From positions 13,764,001-13,828,000 of the forward strand of contig CM075101.1 of the NCBI GenBank assembly GCA_037576195.1: DNA of 64,000 nt, in the 5' to 3' direction. This DNA is from Phytoseiulus persimilis (lineage: Eukaryota > Arthropoda > Arachnida > Mesostigmata > Phytoseiidae). The translations under genes were made by a program, and so were the position numbers. Shown here in pieces: positions 48,131-60,800 of this stretch (position 1 is the first letter of the stretch; every line of letters starts with the position of its first letter). The notes under the pieces were generated by a model. The model had not been told where the DNA came from and searched no databases. It worked only from the letters and a program-made list of their open reading frames with translations.

Positions 48131-51100
48131 CTATTTGGTGTAGGGGAAGTAGTACATTGACTGTTGAAGGTCGAATTTCCAGGAGGAGGCCCGCAGTTCG
48201 ATCAGTTCAAGAACACTTTTTCGCATTTGCTGGTTGTTGGCCGAGATGGTTCCAAGGAATGAGTCGCGCATTTGGTTGACGAGATGGTTCATCCTAGAAG
48301 CGCAATGCATTGGTTAACGCTTCGTCTCCGGCAAGCTGATCGCCCCCATCTCCAAAAGCATCTGGCCAAGTCCCTCTGGACTGCGTCCTCACAACCACGA
48401 AGTCGAGGACTAGTACTCACCTCTGCGGTGCGTCAGCATCTATTTGTTTGCCAACGACCGACAGAACGGTTCGGAGACATTCGAGTTCAGTCGCGTTCTT
48501 CAGCGACGTCGGCTTCAGCAGCAACTCGAGGCAATCGTACAATAGCGTACATAAGGTCACCGCCCTTACGGAGAAAAATGGCGCTTGTCAGTGGGGCGGA
48601 CTCCAACGAAATTGAAACGGATTCATAACAAAACGGAAAAGATATTCCAGCTCCGGGCTACATCCACCTCCGGATTCGTACGGAGGAAAACTGTCCACAA
48701 CAGCGAGAAATCGAACGGTCGAACGGCCGTGTAGATGTCCCGTTAGATTGATAGCACCAGGAACGTATAACGGAAAGAGAAACGGCAGCAACCACGGTGG
48801 CAATGATCTTGCTTGCCGGAACGAGTTTTCTTTTGAAGCAGCCCCCGGACAAAGGACTCGAGCAGCAACACTGCAGGGAGTCGCGGGAAATGAGTTGGGG
48901 TAATCAAAGACAGATCAACCCACTGATGAGCGGACACGCTCCGGAAGGGACAGCCGCCCGCTCGACCACCCGTTCGCTCGCTCGCCCGGCCACGATAACG
49001 TAGCAACAGAAGTTGTGTCTGGGAGGCTCGCTGGGGCGCTTTGAAGATGATGAACGATTATCAAGGAGAAGAATACTAAAGGGTTCAAGCTTGCCTCGGC
49101 GTGATAAGGCGCTGGGGACGTAGTCGATAATAGAGTTCGGCGACGAACGTCACGTAGGCGGTCCACCGTTTCGGTATCGCAGAACCTTCCTGAGGCGACC
49201 TGAGGAGCTTGTCCCTGTCGTTATACCACTCACGACAACTGTTCAACAAACTCTCCAAGAACGTATCCCCGTTTTCCTTCTGCAAAGAGCGGCGGAACGG
49301 CAGTTTACGGCACCTGGCTTCCATTGCACGACTCAGATTTGAATCATATCACCACAGACGCAGAGCCGGAGGGCCGCCGCTGAAACTGACAGCAGCATCG
49401 GCTCCTTTCCGACCAGAACACCGCTTTCGACCCTACCTCGATTATAGAAAGGCAAAGCTGAGCGGACGGTCCAGCGTGCTGGATTCCCTCGGTGGCTTTT
49501 CCACAGATTGATCGTACCACTTCCATAATTTGCATCAAAGTCAACATATTCGGATCTGAAAATTAGTGTTCGGTTCATTCCACCAGTTGCGGTACCTCAC
49601 GGAGCGATGCTCCAGGGGAAAAGGTACAGCCTTGACGAGGGTCGTATCAGGTTGTGTTTGGAGCAGCGTCACGTACCACTGAGGGCCTTTTTTACTAAAG
49701 GGTCGTTGAGAGCCGCACTGGAGTGACCGTTTTCGTCCTGCGCCTGGATAGCCTGGCTGAGCACCTGCTGTTGTTGGGTGTGGTGGCCGTGGCTTCCTTG
49801 GTTCGTTTGGGCGGCGAAGCTCTTCGACCTCTTCAGAGAGTTCGAGCTCTTTGAAGGGGAGAAGTGCACCGACTTGACGCCCACGCCGATGGTCGTGCCA
49901 CCGCCATTATGAGTGCCCACGGAAACAGCTCCCGTAGTAAAGTGGCTCCGGGCATGGAGCTGGGCGGCCACTTCGGCTCCCGCACCACTCGCTGAAAGAA
50001 CAGAAAGCGTTAACGGGCTATCGGATTTCATCAGCGTTTCCGTACACTTTATGAACACTACTCTGGAGAGCTCGAGTGATTCGTTGATTGTCCGGTGATT
50101 GGGTCCGCAAGGTTGACATCCAGGATCAATAATTAGTGTTCGGATCGATCTGTCAGGGATGCGAGGGGTAGGTTCAGATAGAAACGAGCGAACCGAGAAT
50201 GGGCAGCAGACTTCCCCGGAAAAGTCACCTATCATCAAGCCAAAGTGGTTCCCGGCGTGGCGTGCCAGTGATCCGTGTCTTCCAATCAACTCTAGTTATT
50301 CTAGCAAACCACGGCGGGTCGAGCATCACCCGGCCGACGACTGCAGAATCCCGATGATATTTTCGTAGTTGTTACCCATGGAACACTGGACGCCGGCGAA
50401 CCCGACGAACTCTGCTCAACTGAGGGACAGAAAGTCTCGAGCGTCGGAATCTGGCTTGCCATACGATGAGAACTGGCTCCATAAAATGTTCCAGCCACAA
50501 CAATGAAGAAGCACGACCCCGCCCCAAATCAGATTAATCGGGGAACAAATACCTTTACACAGCACAGCACTATCAGACCTTCGTCTCCTCATGTGTTTAA
50601 TTTATTCTGTGGGCACTGCACCGCCGCAACTCTCGTTGAGAACAGCAGTTGTGTTGTAAAACTATCACGAGTGTTTTCCGCGGAGACAGCGTACTTTGGC
50701 CTCGATGCTCCAAACAGCGATGTGCTCCATCAAAACAAAACTAGCGATCACTCTAGCGGAGCATCCCGAGTTCTCCGGAGCCTTCACCGAAGATTCAGTC
50801 ACTGAAGCCGCGCTGCTCTGGCATGGCGTTGACATTAAGCAATGCTAGGGACGCGCTGCGCGCACGGGCTTGTTCCTGGCGCTGATTCTGCGTTTGGCAA
50901 CACCGATTCGGTCTGACTCCGGGTCAGAGTCGCGATAACGAGAAAAATCAACGATAATCGCTGCACATTTACGTGGAACACCAGCCCGCGCTGGTGGACT
51001 CGCATGAATTGTATGGAAAACCTCGAAACACGGTTGTCGGTTTTCGCGAGTGAACGATCAAGCTCAACGATAAGAAATGGAGTCGTTCCAAAACGTTTGG

Positions 51101-54100
51101 GGAATGCCACTCAGGCATCCGGCTCTCGGCGGGATCTGAGTGGTCACGGTACGAGACACCGCCCAGTTCGCAGTCGTTTTTGAGATAGAACGTCGATCCT
51201 CCAAGTTTCCTAGAAGGTCATTCTCTTGGATGTTTCGAGGCCGATCCGAGAACCTAATCTCGAGCTGAGGGAGCTCTCGCATCGACCGCGGCCTGCTCGG
51301 CGAACTTCGTCAGGCCGGCCAGCCTCGTGCAAGATGAGCTGAGCAGAGCCGTGGTCTCGAGCGAGGCCTGTGCGAGAGCGAGTGATAGAAAAACGAGCGC
51401 TATCTGACGCTGGGAAGTTCCAGGTTCAGTACCTTGATCTGCCAGGTAAGCCGCGACTGCATCGACGTACGAATGTGTGAGTGACGTCGCTTGCGGAATG
51501 ATCTTTGTGTTGCTCGTCGGTTCCTCTCGAACACCTGAGTTTGCATCGCACAAGTGTTGTTAGAGAACGGTCTTGCCATGGGGATTCTACCTCCCCTCGC
51601 GAGCTGTCTCGACAAATACTGATATTCATCGACGTGGAGGAGGTTCTGTGCGGATGTCAGCGGTGATACGGCCCGTGAGTAATTTCCGAAAGCAGGTGCC
51701 AAAAGCAAGTGCTGTGTTTTCCAATGCAGATGACGACCACGATTCGCAGAGGCTGACACCATGCAAGCTGTGCCGCTCCCTGTGAATTTTAGATTGTCCC
51801 CCACGTAGCGCAGCCGGCTCGAATCAGCTCGAACTAAATGGTGGGCCGACGCTATCATGCCGACAACGGCGTATCGTTTTTCGATCCCTGGTGTCGCAGA
51901 AACCGAGAAAGAGCGAGAGAAGGAGGGATCCCCAGTGGAGCAGGAAATCGGTCAGGCATGCAGATTCACCGACTCGACTCCAACCCGACGTCATGTACTC
52001 CGGTAGATTTTTCGCCGTCAGCAAAAACAATCGGTGTGTAGCTCACGTCCCCCCGCAGCTGTGTCTACAGAACGTTCCTCTAGAGTCGGATTCTTATTCG
52101 AGACCAATGACAGGGTCGAGCCCTCGATGATTCGACAGCCATCGAACGGAACTGAGTGAGCTGGATTTCCGTCCCTCCGTTGCGATGTCGTTTTCAGCAA
52201 CGAGACCTAATTCACTTCTGCAGAGCCGTCGGAAGAGGCCACTTGGAACGGAAGAGAATTCTCCCACGGCCATGGCATAGTATTTGCAGAAAACACGGGG
52301 GAGCAACTTTATTCCCCGAAGCTCATGATTCCGAGTCAGATTGCGACACAAGTACGTCCTTCAGACGGGTTCAAGGAGATCAACGCTCTTCAGCTACCGT
52401 TTGAGTTTGTTCCACAAAGCGGCTCTGTAGCTCTGGCGTTTGGTTGAAGGAGTTGTGCGTCGCCTTTGACGTCAGCGAACCATTCTCTTAGTGTCCGCAG
52501 TAGTTACAAAATACGGGGACTCGAAACGAGCGTCCTCATGCTCAGAAACCGAGAGCTCCCGAGGGAGGAGACACGGACTGGCTCCGAGACGACCATCCAT
52601 TCTCAACGCTCCCCTTTCGAACGTCCGGGAGCCTCATCGATTCCGTTCGGAAGGGTCTCCGAGCCGGACCGTCGTCCGGACCCTGATGTGTTCATGAGTA
52701 GAGGTGGACACGGTCTTCGAAAGGACATACGTCCAGCCGTGGAGTATGCCAGGAGATCGGAGATAGCGAACTTAAGGAGAAAATGCGAGCCAGATATATT
52801 GCCAAATCGACTGATTGACTGATGACGCGTGATTGGTAAGCGTGCCTCCCATCGCATGCTTCGGCATACAGCGTCGCGTAGTGCCACGCTAATGGCGTTC
52901 GTTGAACGAGTTGAATTATTCTCCGGCCGGCGACGTCACGGGGTTGCGACAAACAATCGACGTTCCAAATTGAGTTCCCGCGATTCGGGACTCGCACTTG
53001 AACTCCTGGCTTCGTTCCCCGGAGCCGATGGAGATAGAATGAAGCAACCCACATTGAAACCAATCCGCTGAGTGCTCGAGTGGAGCATGCATCAATGGAT
53101 GAGAGTCTGCGTAGAAGGGGACGAAGTGCAACGGGAAGTGGGCTACTCACCAGGAGGTCGATAAATTTCGATGCTGGGTCTTCCTCGTTGCTGCATTTTC
53201 GAGGCGTTAGCTGCTGTTGCAGATCGGCGTATCTTTCCGCTTTCGTTGCCGCCTCCACCACCACCTCCGCTTACGCTGCTGTGCATTGCGCTAGGCTGCG
53301 GAAGAAATACGACAGATGTCAACTCTCTCAAGGGATAAGACGAACCGTTTTTGAGTTACCACTAGTACGGGAAGAGGAACGCCGCGAAACGAAGAGCCGT
53401 GTCGAGTCGAGCCAGAATGGATTGCTGACCTCGCGCGGAAACGAGAGCACCAACGGAAGATGGCGAACGGTGCTGTGAGATTTAGCACCGAGCAACTGAT
53501 TATCTCGAGAAGCTGTGAAAGAAAGGAATCTCGTTCTGGCCCGAAGACGGTGGGAGGACTGAGACAATGCGTATCGTTGTCAGGTGACGCCCCCCCCCCC
53601 CCAAAAAAAACCCTCCCGCGACATGCCTCGTTGATTCGAGAATGAAGGATATCGAGATTATCTGCACATCTAGCCCTTGTCTGACGCTTATCGAGGAGTG
53701 AGAGCAGCCTCCGCAGGCTTCGTCAATTATTCCTGTCCCTCGACGACGGCCGTCACATGCTGAGAGCATAGAGGTTCTCAGGAAGCGAAGCTCGGAGGGA
53801 GTCTTCGAGGGGAAGGTTGGGATCTAAGCGAATCGAGAGAGACTACATCAGCTAAGTGTCTGGCTGACGTATCGAAACGACGCTCAGATGAAGACCTGGA
53901 AGCCGATCATGGGGGAAATGCCTAAATAATTGGAAACAATAAACCGTGCCGAACTATCCGGTGGTCGCTTGCGGAAAACGCGTTGGCAACATAACGCTCG
54001 GGCTTCGAACAATTCTTTGCCAAGTTCCGCATGAGCAGCCGCTGGTCCGGTTTTCCGTTTTCGAACCCCCGCAGGATTGTGCGGCGGCCAGGAGGACCGC

Positions 54101-54800
54101 GGCAGAGAGATAACAGGGTTATGAAGATTAATTGATGATGCTTTGTGTTCGTTCTCGGCGAAGAAAGTCCCACGTTGCTCGGTCCAGAGTAAGAGTGAAT
54201 GAACGAACGGAGGAACGCGGCCGTTGCGTGCAAACTCTATCAAACGGACTCTCAACATCCTTTCGCACACAGCAAGTTGGCCAGCGAGCTGAACATCTGC
54301 GCTTCGGGACGACTTGTAAAGCACGGAGCGGGGAGCTCGGCTCGACGTCATGCAAGATCTCGTGCGGGAACGTGCAAGCATCTGAGCGGAGTCATGCAAA
54401 TATTTGAGCGGGACCGTGCGATCATTCACAAGAATCCACACGCGCAGCGTAACGATAAGGGCTCGAGTCCTCTGCGGAATTCGCGTGGATCCTCGCAGGC
54501 TCCCGTGAGCAGCTGCCCAGATCTCCCGACGTAGATTATTTTCCCCATCACGAAGCGGGAGAGCCTCGGTCGAGACGACAACCAGAGCCGTGCTGTCGAA
54601 CACCGGAGTAACGTGATAGCACTTACTTGTATGTGAGCCACCTCCGATGTCATCGTCGTTGGATCAGAGACACCTGGAACATGGGCAGGCAGTGAGTTTA
54701 CGCTGGTTGTGATCGTTGAGTCGTAGTGGGAGGCAGTCGTTCCGAGGTAACACCACGCGACACCGTCGTCCTCGGAACTGTTTTCGGAGTAACTACTCAT
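48131..54800 (-). CDS. MIF4G-domain protein, CTIF/SLIP1 (MIF4GD)-like translation factor
   Basis: Seven exons join in phase: 54800-54627, 53295-53151, 49991-49677, 49555-49437, 49279-49095, 48564-48421 and 48293-48131, giving 414 residues. Residues 1-211 are low-complexity: a Ser/Thr-rich start (MSSYSENSSEDDG), a seven-Gly run (about 68-74), SIEIYRPP (99-106), a basic KRSKSF patch and a His/Gln run. Residues about 212-414 form a MIF4G fold: NMLTLMQIMEVVRSICGKAT, ENGDTFLESLLNSCREWYN, RWTAYVTFVAELYYRL, VTLCTLLYDCLELLLKP and the C-terminal SVLELIELRASSWKF, closest to CTIF and MIF4GD. Those proteins link the cap-binding complex or histone-mRNA SLBP to translation. The intron after exon 5 starts with GC. 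Extra in-phase exons inside the 3.2-kb third-from-start gap (49992-53150) cannot be excluded. Confidence 0.9.
53583..53609. repeat. poly-C/poly-A homopolymer junction
   Basis: A run of 14 C followed directly by eight A lies in MIF4G intron 1; likely hypervariable and prone to sequencing error. Confidence 0.9.
54347..54425. repeat. short imperfect tandem units in MIF4G intron 1
   Basis: About four degenerate units of 19-24 bases share GTCATGCAA or CGTGCAAGC followed by GAGCGG(A/G). They keep one minus-strand frame open for 239 codons inside the intron, which is why that frame is not called as a gene. Confidence 0.5.
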
Positions 54801-57800
54801 GTTCGTTCATCCGTCGTCAGAGATGGTTCGACTCGTATTTCAATTCGACTCTGGAATGTGGACACCGAATCGAGTTCGCACGCAATCGAGTGCGTATCGT
54901 GCATTGGGTTCGGTCCGGAACGAGAGCCTCGGTCGAGACCGTCGCGGAGTTCTGCTCGACCCGTGGAGCACCGAATCGTCGAAATAGTCTGAGTTTCGTC
55001 GAGCGTTACCTTCCATCCAATGAGAGCAACGCCGCTGCGCCCGCGACGGCGGCAGTGGTGTTCGGATCGTCGCCTCCATCCAGTGATTCGGACAACACAT
55101 CGAAGTGATCAAGGATATGAATAATATCTTCGTGCACGCGGGGAGCGAGGAGTACCATCCAATACCAATACGACTCCCGGATCAGCACACACTCAGGCGT
55201 ACACTGTACGTACGCAACACGCTGACCCGATACTCGTATCTCTGTTGAGCAAGCTGAGCTATAAATAGAGGCTTCATTACGATGCCGACTCTTCGAGGTT
55301 CGACGGACGCAGCCTCTTCATAAACTCAAACTTTGCTCTACACTATCGCTCTGGGTTGCCGTCGATCAGCGAAGCTCAACACGCGACCGCCGCAACGGAA
55401 CTCTCCGCCAGGAGGGATTGCATTTTAACGACGCAACATTTCCCCCAGCCGTGGCTTGTTTTTAAGCGATCTTCAAGCAGCAATTATCCCTGTCCGCGAA
55501 ACGCACTTAACGCGAGACAATGAACTTCGGTACGGGAATCGACCACGGTGCCATGGCAAGCGGACAGAATATTCACAGAGTTTCTTCTCAGGACTGATCT
55601 GAACGGTGCCGTTTGACGCAGTCGAGTCCGAGCGGAGCATCGATCGCTTCGAACGATCGGCAAACAGCAGGAGCTTTTCGTACGACAGAGCCTCGTCACT
55701 CAGCACGTAAACAATATTCACAACGTAGCGACGCTGTTGTTCCGAGTTCGACCGCGGAGCGGACATACGCGTGGAAGGAAGTTCACCTTCAGGCGCAATG
55801 CTGGGGAATTTCCATTCTCCATGACGGAAGAATCAGCGCTCCTGCCCCGGATCAGCATCCTATTCCGTTGGACTCTCCGACAAAATTCCGGCTCCTTCGC
55901 CTCCACCAGAGGCTCTTTTCAGCTCTGTCCTCCGATGTTTCCGCTCGGTGGCCCAACCGCTCGGCCGCCGCTCTCATGTCGAGTTACGGCTCCGCAAGCC
56001 ATTGGGTCGCAGGAAAAGTTTCACTGACTCGCGGAAGAAAGTTTCGGCCATGAAACCCCCGATGAGACAGGTGAGACGCGCGTGAGCCGGCCATTATCGA
56101 TCGAATACAGGGGGAAAATCCGCAATTCGCCGTTCGGAGCGAGCGGTCGCGTCCCGGATCGTGAACGGATAAGTCTCCTCGAAAAGTGTCAACTCGTCGA
56201 GTCGAATTCATTCCGCGGAGAGATCCGAGATAGTCAGATAGTGCGGATGCGAGCTTTTTGATCTCAGCATTTTTTCGTCTTTGCCCGAGCTCGGGACGAC
56301 CCATCGCGCGGGAGAAGGAAAGAATATCGCCCTATAAAGAAGGGAGAAAGGAATTCTTTCCGAATCCTTTGCACTGGCAAGCGAGGAGACAGAGGAGGAG
56401 CGACGGCGACAGCCTTACAGCCTCCATGATCTTCGTCTCTGAACGAAATGGTGGGTTCTCCGTTCGTTCGCCCGATCGGTCGGTCGTTTCCCCTTTTCCC
56501 TTGTGTTTCTCATAGATGGGACGTGCTCTCGCAGACAGGGCTCCCGAGCGGCAAACGGACTTTCATGGAGCCGGTCGGACAGAGGACCCGGAGGAACATC
56601 ATCTATTCCCGAGCCCCCGATCTCATTAGGAACACAATATTAGTATTGAGGCGTCAGCGGGCCGAGTTTCTATCGGCGGCGGCCGTCATAAATGGTGTGA
56701 GCTTCGCAGACCGAACAGGACGGGATATTTGTGAGCGAGGCCTATGTAGAGCATCGACCGCGCTTGGAATCTCCTGAGAGAACTCATCACAAACCGGTCG
56801 AACAGCATCGATTGTGGGTGTGGTCGCGGGGTAGTTTTCATCCTTTCCAGCGACATGGAATGGTAACGCCATCATAGCTGAGCGCGAGCAGGGTGTGGCG
56901 AAACGTATCACACTTTATCATCCCACCGAGCCGCGTACACAAGCACCCAGAAGTGACATAGTTGGACACGGGGTCGACTTTGAGCGGGAAACCCAAGAAG
57001 ATCAGTTTCGGGCCTTCTTAACCGTCGAGACGCGCGGAACTATGAGTAGCCGGATTGGTAAGTGAGCGAAATCGGGCAACGATCTGACGCAGTGAGGCCA
57101 CGAAGGCGAGAAAGCCATAAAAGCGAACTCTCCGCGCCCGCCGCTGCCTGTCGGCGTGATCCATCGCCGCTGAGATTGGAGCAGATTATCCCGGTAGGCG
57201 TAAACCTCAGCCTCGAGGATGGGTTCTGGAGTGGTGGATATACGTGGCGAGAGACATGGCGAGGGATTGATTCACCTAAGCGATGCTTTCGTCGTAACTA
57301 CATCGACTCCGGAACTCCCGAACGCTTCGAGTCGGCTGCGTTACTGATATTGAAGTCGATTTCCGAAGTCATCGATCATCCATCCGCCTTCAAAGTTGAG
57401 TCGGGCCACAGCGATAAGGGTTGCGCCGCTACCGCCAGCAAGCTATCTGACGAGCGCCGAACCCCTTCTTCGTTGACCCGCTTCTCCTCGGAGGGAAACG
57501 AGCCGAAAAAAAAAAGAAACACAAAAGCGATCACAAGACCTGACCTTCTTCTCAGGCAGGTCAACTCGGTGCTCATATCAGTGGTCATATTTTGCTCCGT
57601 TTCCCTGCCGCCGTATCATTTGATAACTTATGCCGCGACGCCTCTTCGGACAGGAGGAAATATAATATCTTATCTGAGCCTATTCCTGCTCGAAGGATCT
57701 CGATGCTCCCTCGCTGGAATTCCGCACCATTTCGCAGAAGGGGCTCAGGACGGATGCGGTCCCGCTGTGTCCGACGCTCCCATCTCTTTGTTCCGATGCG

Positions 57801-60800
57801 ATGCTCTGTACATTCGATTGAATGTTCGCGCGTGGAGCTCGTTATCTCCCGGGAGGAATCCGCTCCTCGACCCAACCGATCGACCGACCGCCGCGTCTGA
57901 CCCGGGTCGACGAGTCCCGCGGCAGCCGTGCGATAGCGGAAACACTCGTGAACTTCCTCATTAAAATGGTTATGTCCATTGACTGCATACGCCATCAAAC
58001 AGGGCCCGAGAAATTAGGCAAATGGATACAGCGGCGGCCTATGGCTGCCGTCTTGTGACGAAGCACAGTTTTGTGCAAATTCGGTTGTCGGACCGATCGG
58101 CCGGCCGGCCTGCCGGTCGTTCGGCCGGCACTCCCCCTGCCGTCACCGCCATCTCGTTCGAGTGTGATCCAGTAGGTAGGAAGGCCGTAGAGCTCTGCTG
58201 GTTCGGCGGCAGTTTCTGTGGATGGCAAGAAGGAGCTCTCGAAAAGGAGTCAGTCGGCTAGTTTTTGCATTTTCAGGTTTCCAGTATTGCGGCTCATGCG
58301 GAGGAGCACCCGGTGGGCCAAGGAAGAGGCTTCCACGGTCATAACTGTTGACTTCGCGGATGACAAAACCGGAAAAGAGAGAATGCTCGTAAACCACATT
58401 TTTCTCCCGTGCATAGTCCATTCGTTGCTCCAGCGATAGATATTCTGCCGAACCGCCATCCACCGGTCGAAGGGAAACAGGCAAAGTGCGGTCAGGCGCC
58501 GGCTTCGATGACAGTGCTGTCGCTCGACGCTTGTTACATGAACAAGCTATGGAAATTCTCTGGTGGGAGGCACAAAATAACATTTTCGAGAAACTCCGGC
58601 GACGCGCCACGGGGGAAACAAGTTTAACATTTGCCTTCGAGTTCGGTTGGTCGATTCGTCAGGCATCGTGCTTTTATTGTGCCGACGGAATGCTCTAACG
58701 TCGAGCTCGCTTCCGTCAATCGTCCCTCAATCCAGTCAACGTCCACAACAGAATCACATCTTTCTAGCCTTCCCGAAACCACAAGACTTGCGCAAGCGGA
58801 CCGTGAGGTTGACCTCCCGGGATCCCGGACCAGTTCGAGTTCCGAGACGACCGGAACCGAATGTAAATATTTCGCGATCGGGGTATACGCGCCTTGGAAA
58901 GGGCGAGGTCGTGCTCGACTCAAATTCCGTTGGCAGAGTAGAGGGCTTTGCCTGTGTACGGTGTGCAGGTCACGACAAACTGACTTACTTATGCCGAGAG
59001 AGAGAGGAAGAGAGGCTAAAAATGTCGGTTCCAGGATGCGAGGCTACATCTGATTAGGGCAATGCCAACAATTACTCGATTCCGGCATGGCGTCATCCAT
59101 ACGACCCATTTCGAACACGTCCAAGGTTACCGGTGTCCGGGCCTGTCCAACGTATCAATTTACTCACTAATGCGAAAAGAGCCGCCCGATCGCTAATTTG
59201 ACCAGCATTCAATTTAGACGAGGTAACAATCTTCCGAAGTTGGTTCGTTGTTCCGGGAACCTCGACTGAGCTGCGAGGAATCCTCCGGACTTTTCGCGAC
59301 CCGAGTTCTTCCGACCAGCTCAACGTAAATACGCGAAGAACAGCACCACGTGAAGTGGTGCCTTGGGTGATGTGCCATTCAAGCCGTATATGAACGCGGC
59401 CTGTTCACCGTTTCGCCCTCATTGGAAACAGTGCGACTATTTAAGAGCTTTCAGTGTGAACTCTCGTGGAAATCTCCTAACCACCAGGTTCGCTCAAGTT
59501 CATCATCGCGAGGCATGGAAGGGGCAGAAGTTGGCACGCGATGTGCCTTACCCCGGAGCATCGACCAAGGGAATCACACTTTTTTCCTCCGGATACTCCC
59601 CGTTTCCCAGCGTTCATCGCACTCCGGCGGAGTCTTCCGGGAAGATCCCTTGAACGCCGTCCGGGCACATCTCCAAGGATGCACGATGGCGAAGCGGAGA
59701 GTTCAGTTGCTCATTCAGATTCAAGACTCGAGCTGCATGCGAGCCGACGAGTGAATGAACTAACGGGAAGGAAGCCGACCGCATGCGGCGTTTTCTTCCC
59801 CTTCTCCCTCAGTCAAGAACAGCGGGATGCGCGAGTAAAGGGCTCCGAGGAGCAGAAAGGAACGACGTTAAGTCTGAGCAAAGTCCTCCGGTCCCGACCT
59901 CGTCCATTGTCTCCTCTTCTGGCTATTTGTTGAAGACACTGCTCGCTGTTCCTTCTGCCGATGATTACATTCGTCGGGGTCTCCGTTGTTCCAGACCGAG
60001 TACGCTCTCCGACCGAGGGGCTCTGAGCATGGTTAATCCAATTTTGGCCGGGGCTTCGACCTTCGATTTCCACGGGAGGGTTCGCGGCATGCGATGAGCT
60101 GCTCCCAGTGGATTTTCCCGGTCCGCATGAGTCCGTGCATCGAATCCTATCTTCGATGAGAGCCGCTCTCGAATGTGTAGCTTGTTCGACGCGTGCAAGG
60201 TCCGTTGGAGGAAAGCTCGCACTCGAAACTTCATCTGGGACAGCGGAAAACGCACGATCCACAGTCCGAGAGGTATTCCCAGCAGGTATCAGGATCAAGG
60301 AGCCGGGCTGATATCCGGAGCGAGCTTCGGCTCTCCTGGTTTGGATCGTTTCTTGAGTCAAGAAAGTCCCGAGGCACAGATCGGAGGCGGGGAGGATGAC
60401 AAGCGGGTAAAAATGTTCATGGATCACGAGTGACTCGCAGCGGTCCACAGCCGCACGCAGTTAGTATTTTTGCTTGACAGTGCTCTTCTTTCGCATCATT
60501 TTTCACTGGAGCATGAATCAGAGGAGTCGGTGCTGCTCATGATTCCGTTACAAGCGGCACGGGCTCGTCACGAATCTATCCGGTCGGAGCATCTGTAGTG
60601 TCTGGCGACATCACCACGGTAATGGAAGCACAAAGGAACGACAAAGGCAACGCCCACCTCACCGGTACCGGTATGGGGACGACGGCACCTCATCAAATGC
60701 CCATACACACTCCGATGCACCATTCAGCTCACCGGTCAGGCCTGGAGCTCATCGCGGTTCAATTGCATCGGATCGTTCAGCCCCGGAGTCCACGTCGCGG

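Noticed and set aside
48743..49006. Alternative MIF4G continuation through a VLLLESFVRGLL frame
   Set aside because: It resembles a MIF4G helix by chance, but phase fits poorly, and the exon at 48564-48421 joins in phase and matches the family better.
53884..54603. 239-codon minus-strand frame
   Set aside because: It lies inside MIF4G intron 1, contains short tandem units that keep it open, and has no recognisable domain.
57062..57964. 300-codon plus-strand open frame, the longest outside known genes after the RT
   Set aside because: It begins at GTG rather than ATG, has no domain, has open frames opposite it, and lies in GC-rich sequence where long chance frames are expected.
59813..60448. 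211-codon minus-strand frame
   Set aside because: Composition is arginine- and serine-rich as in GC-rich non-coding DNA; several plus-strand frames overlap it.
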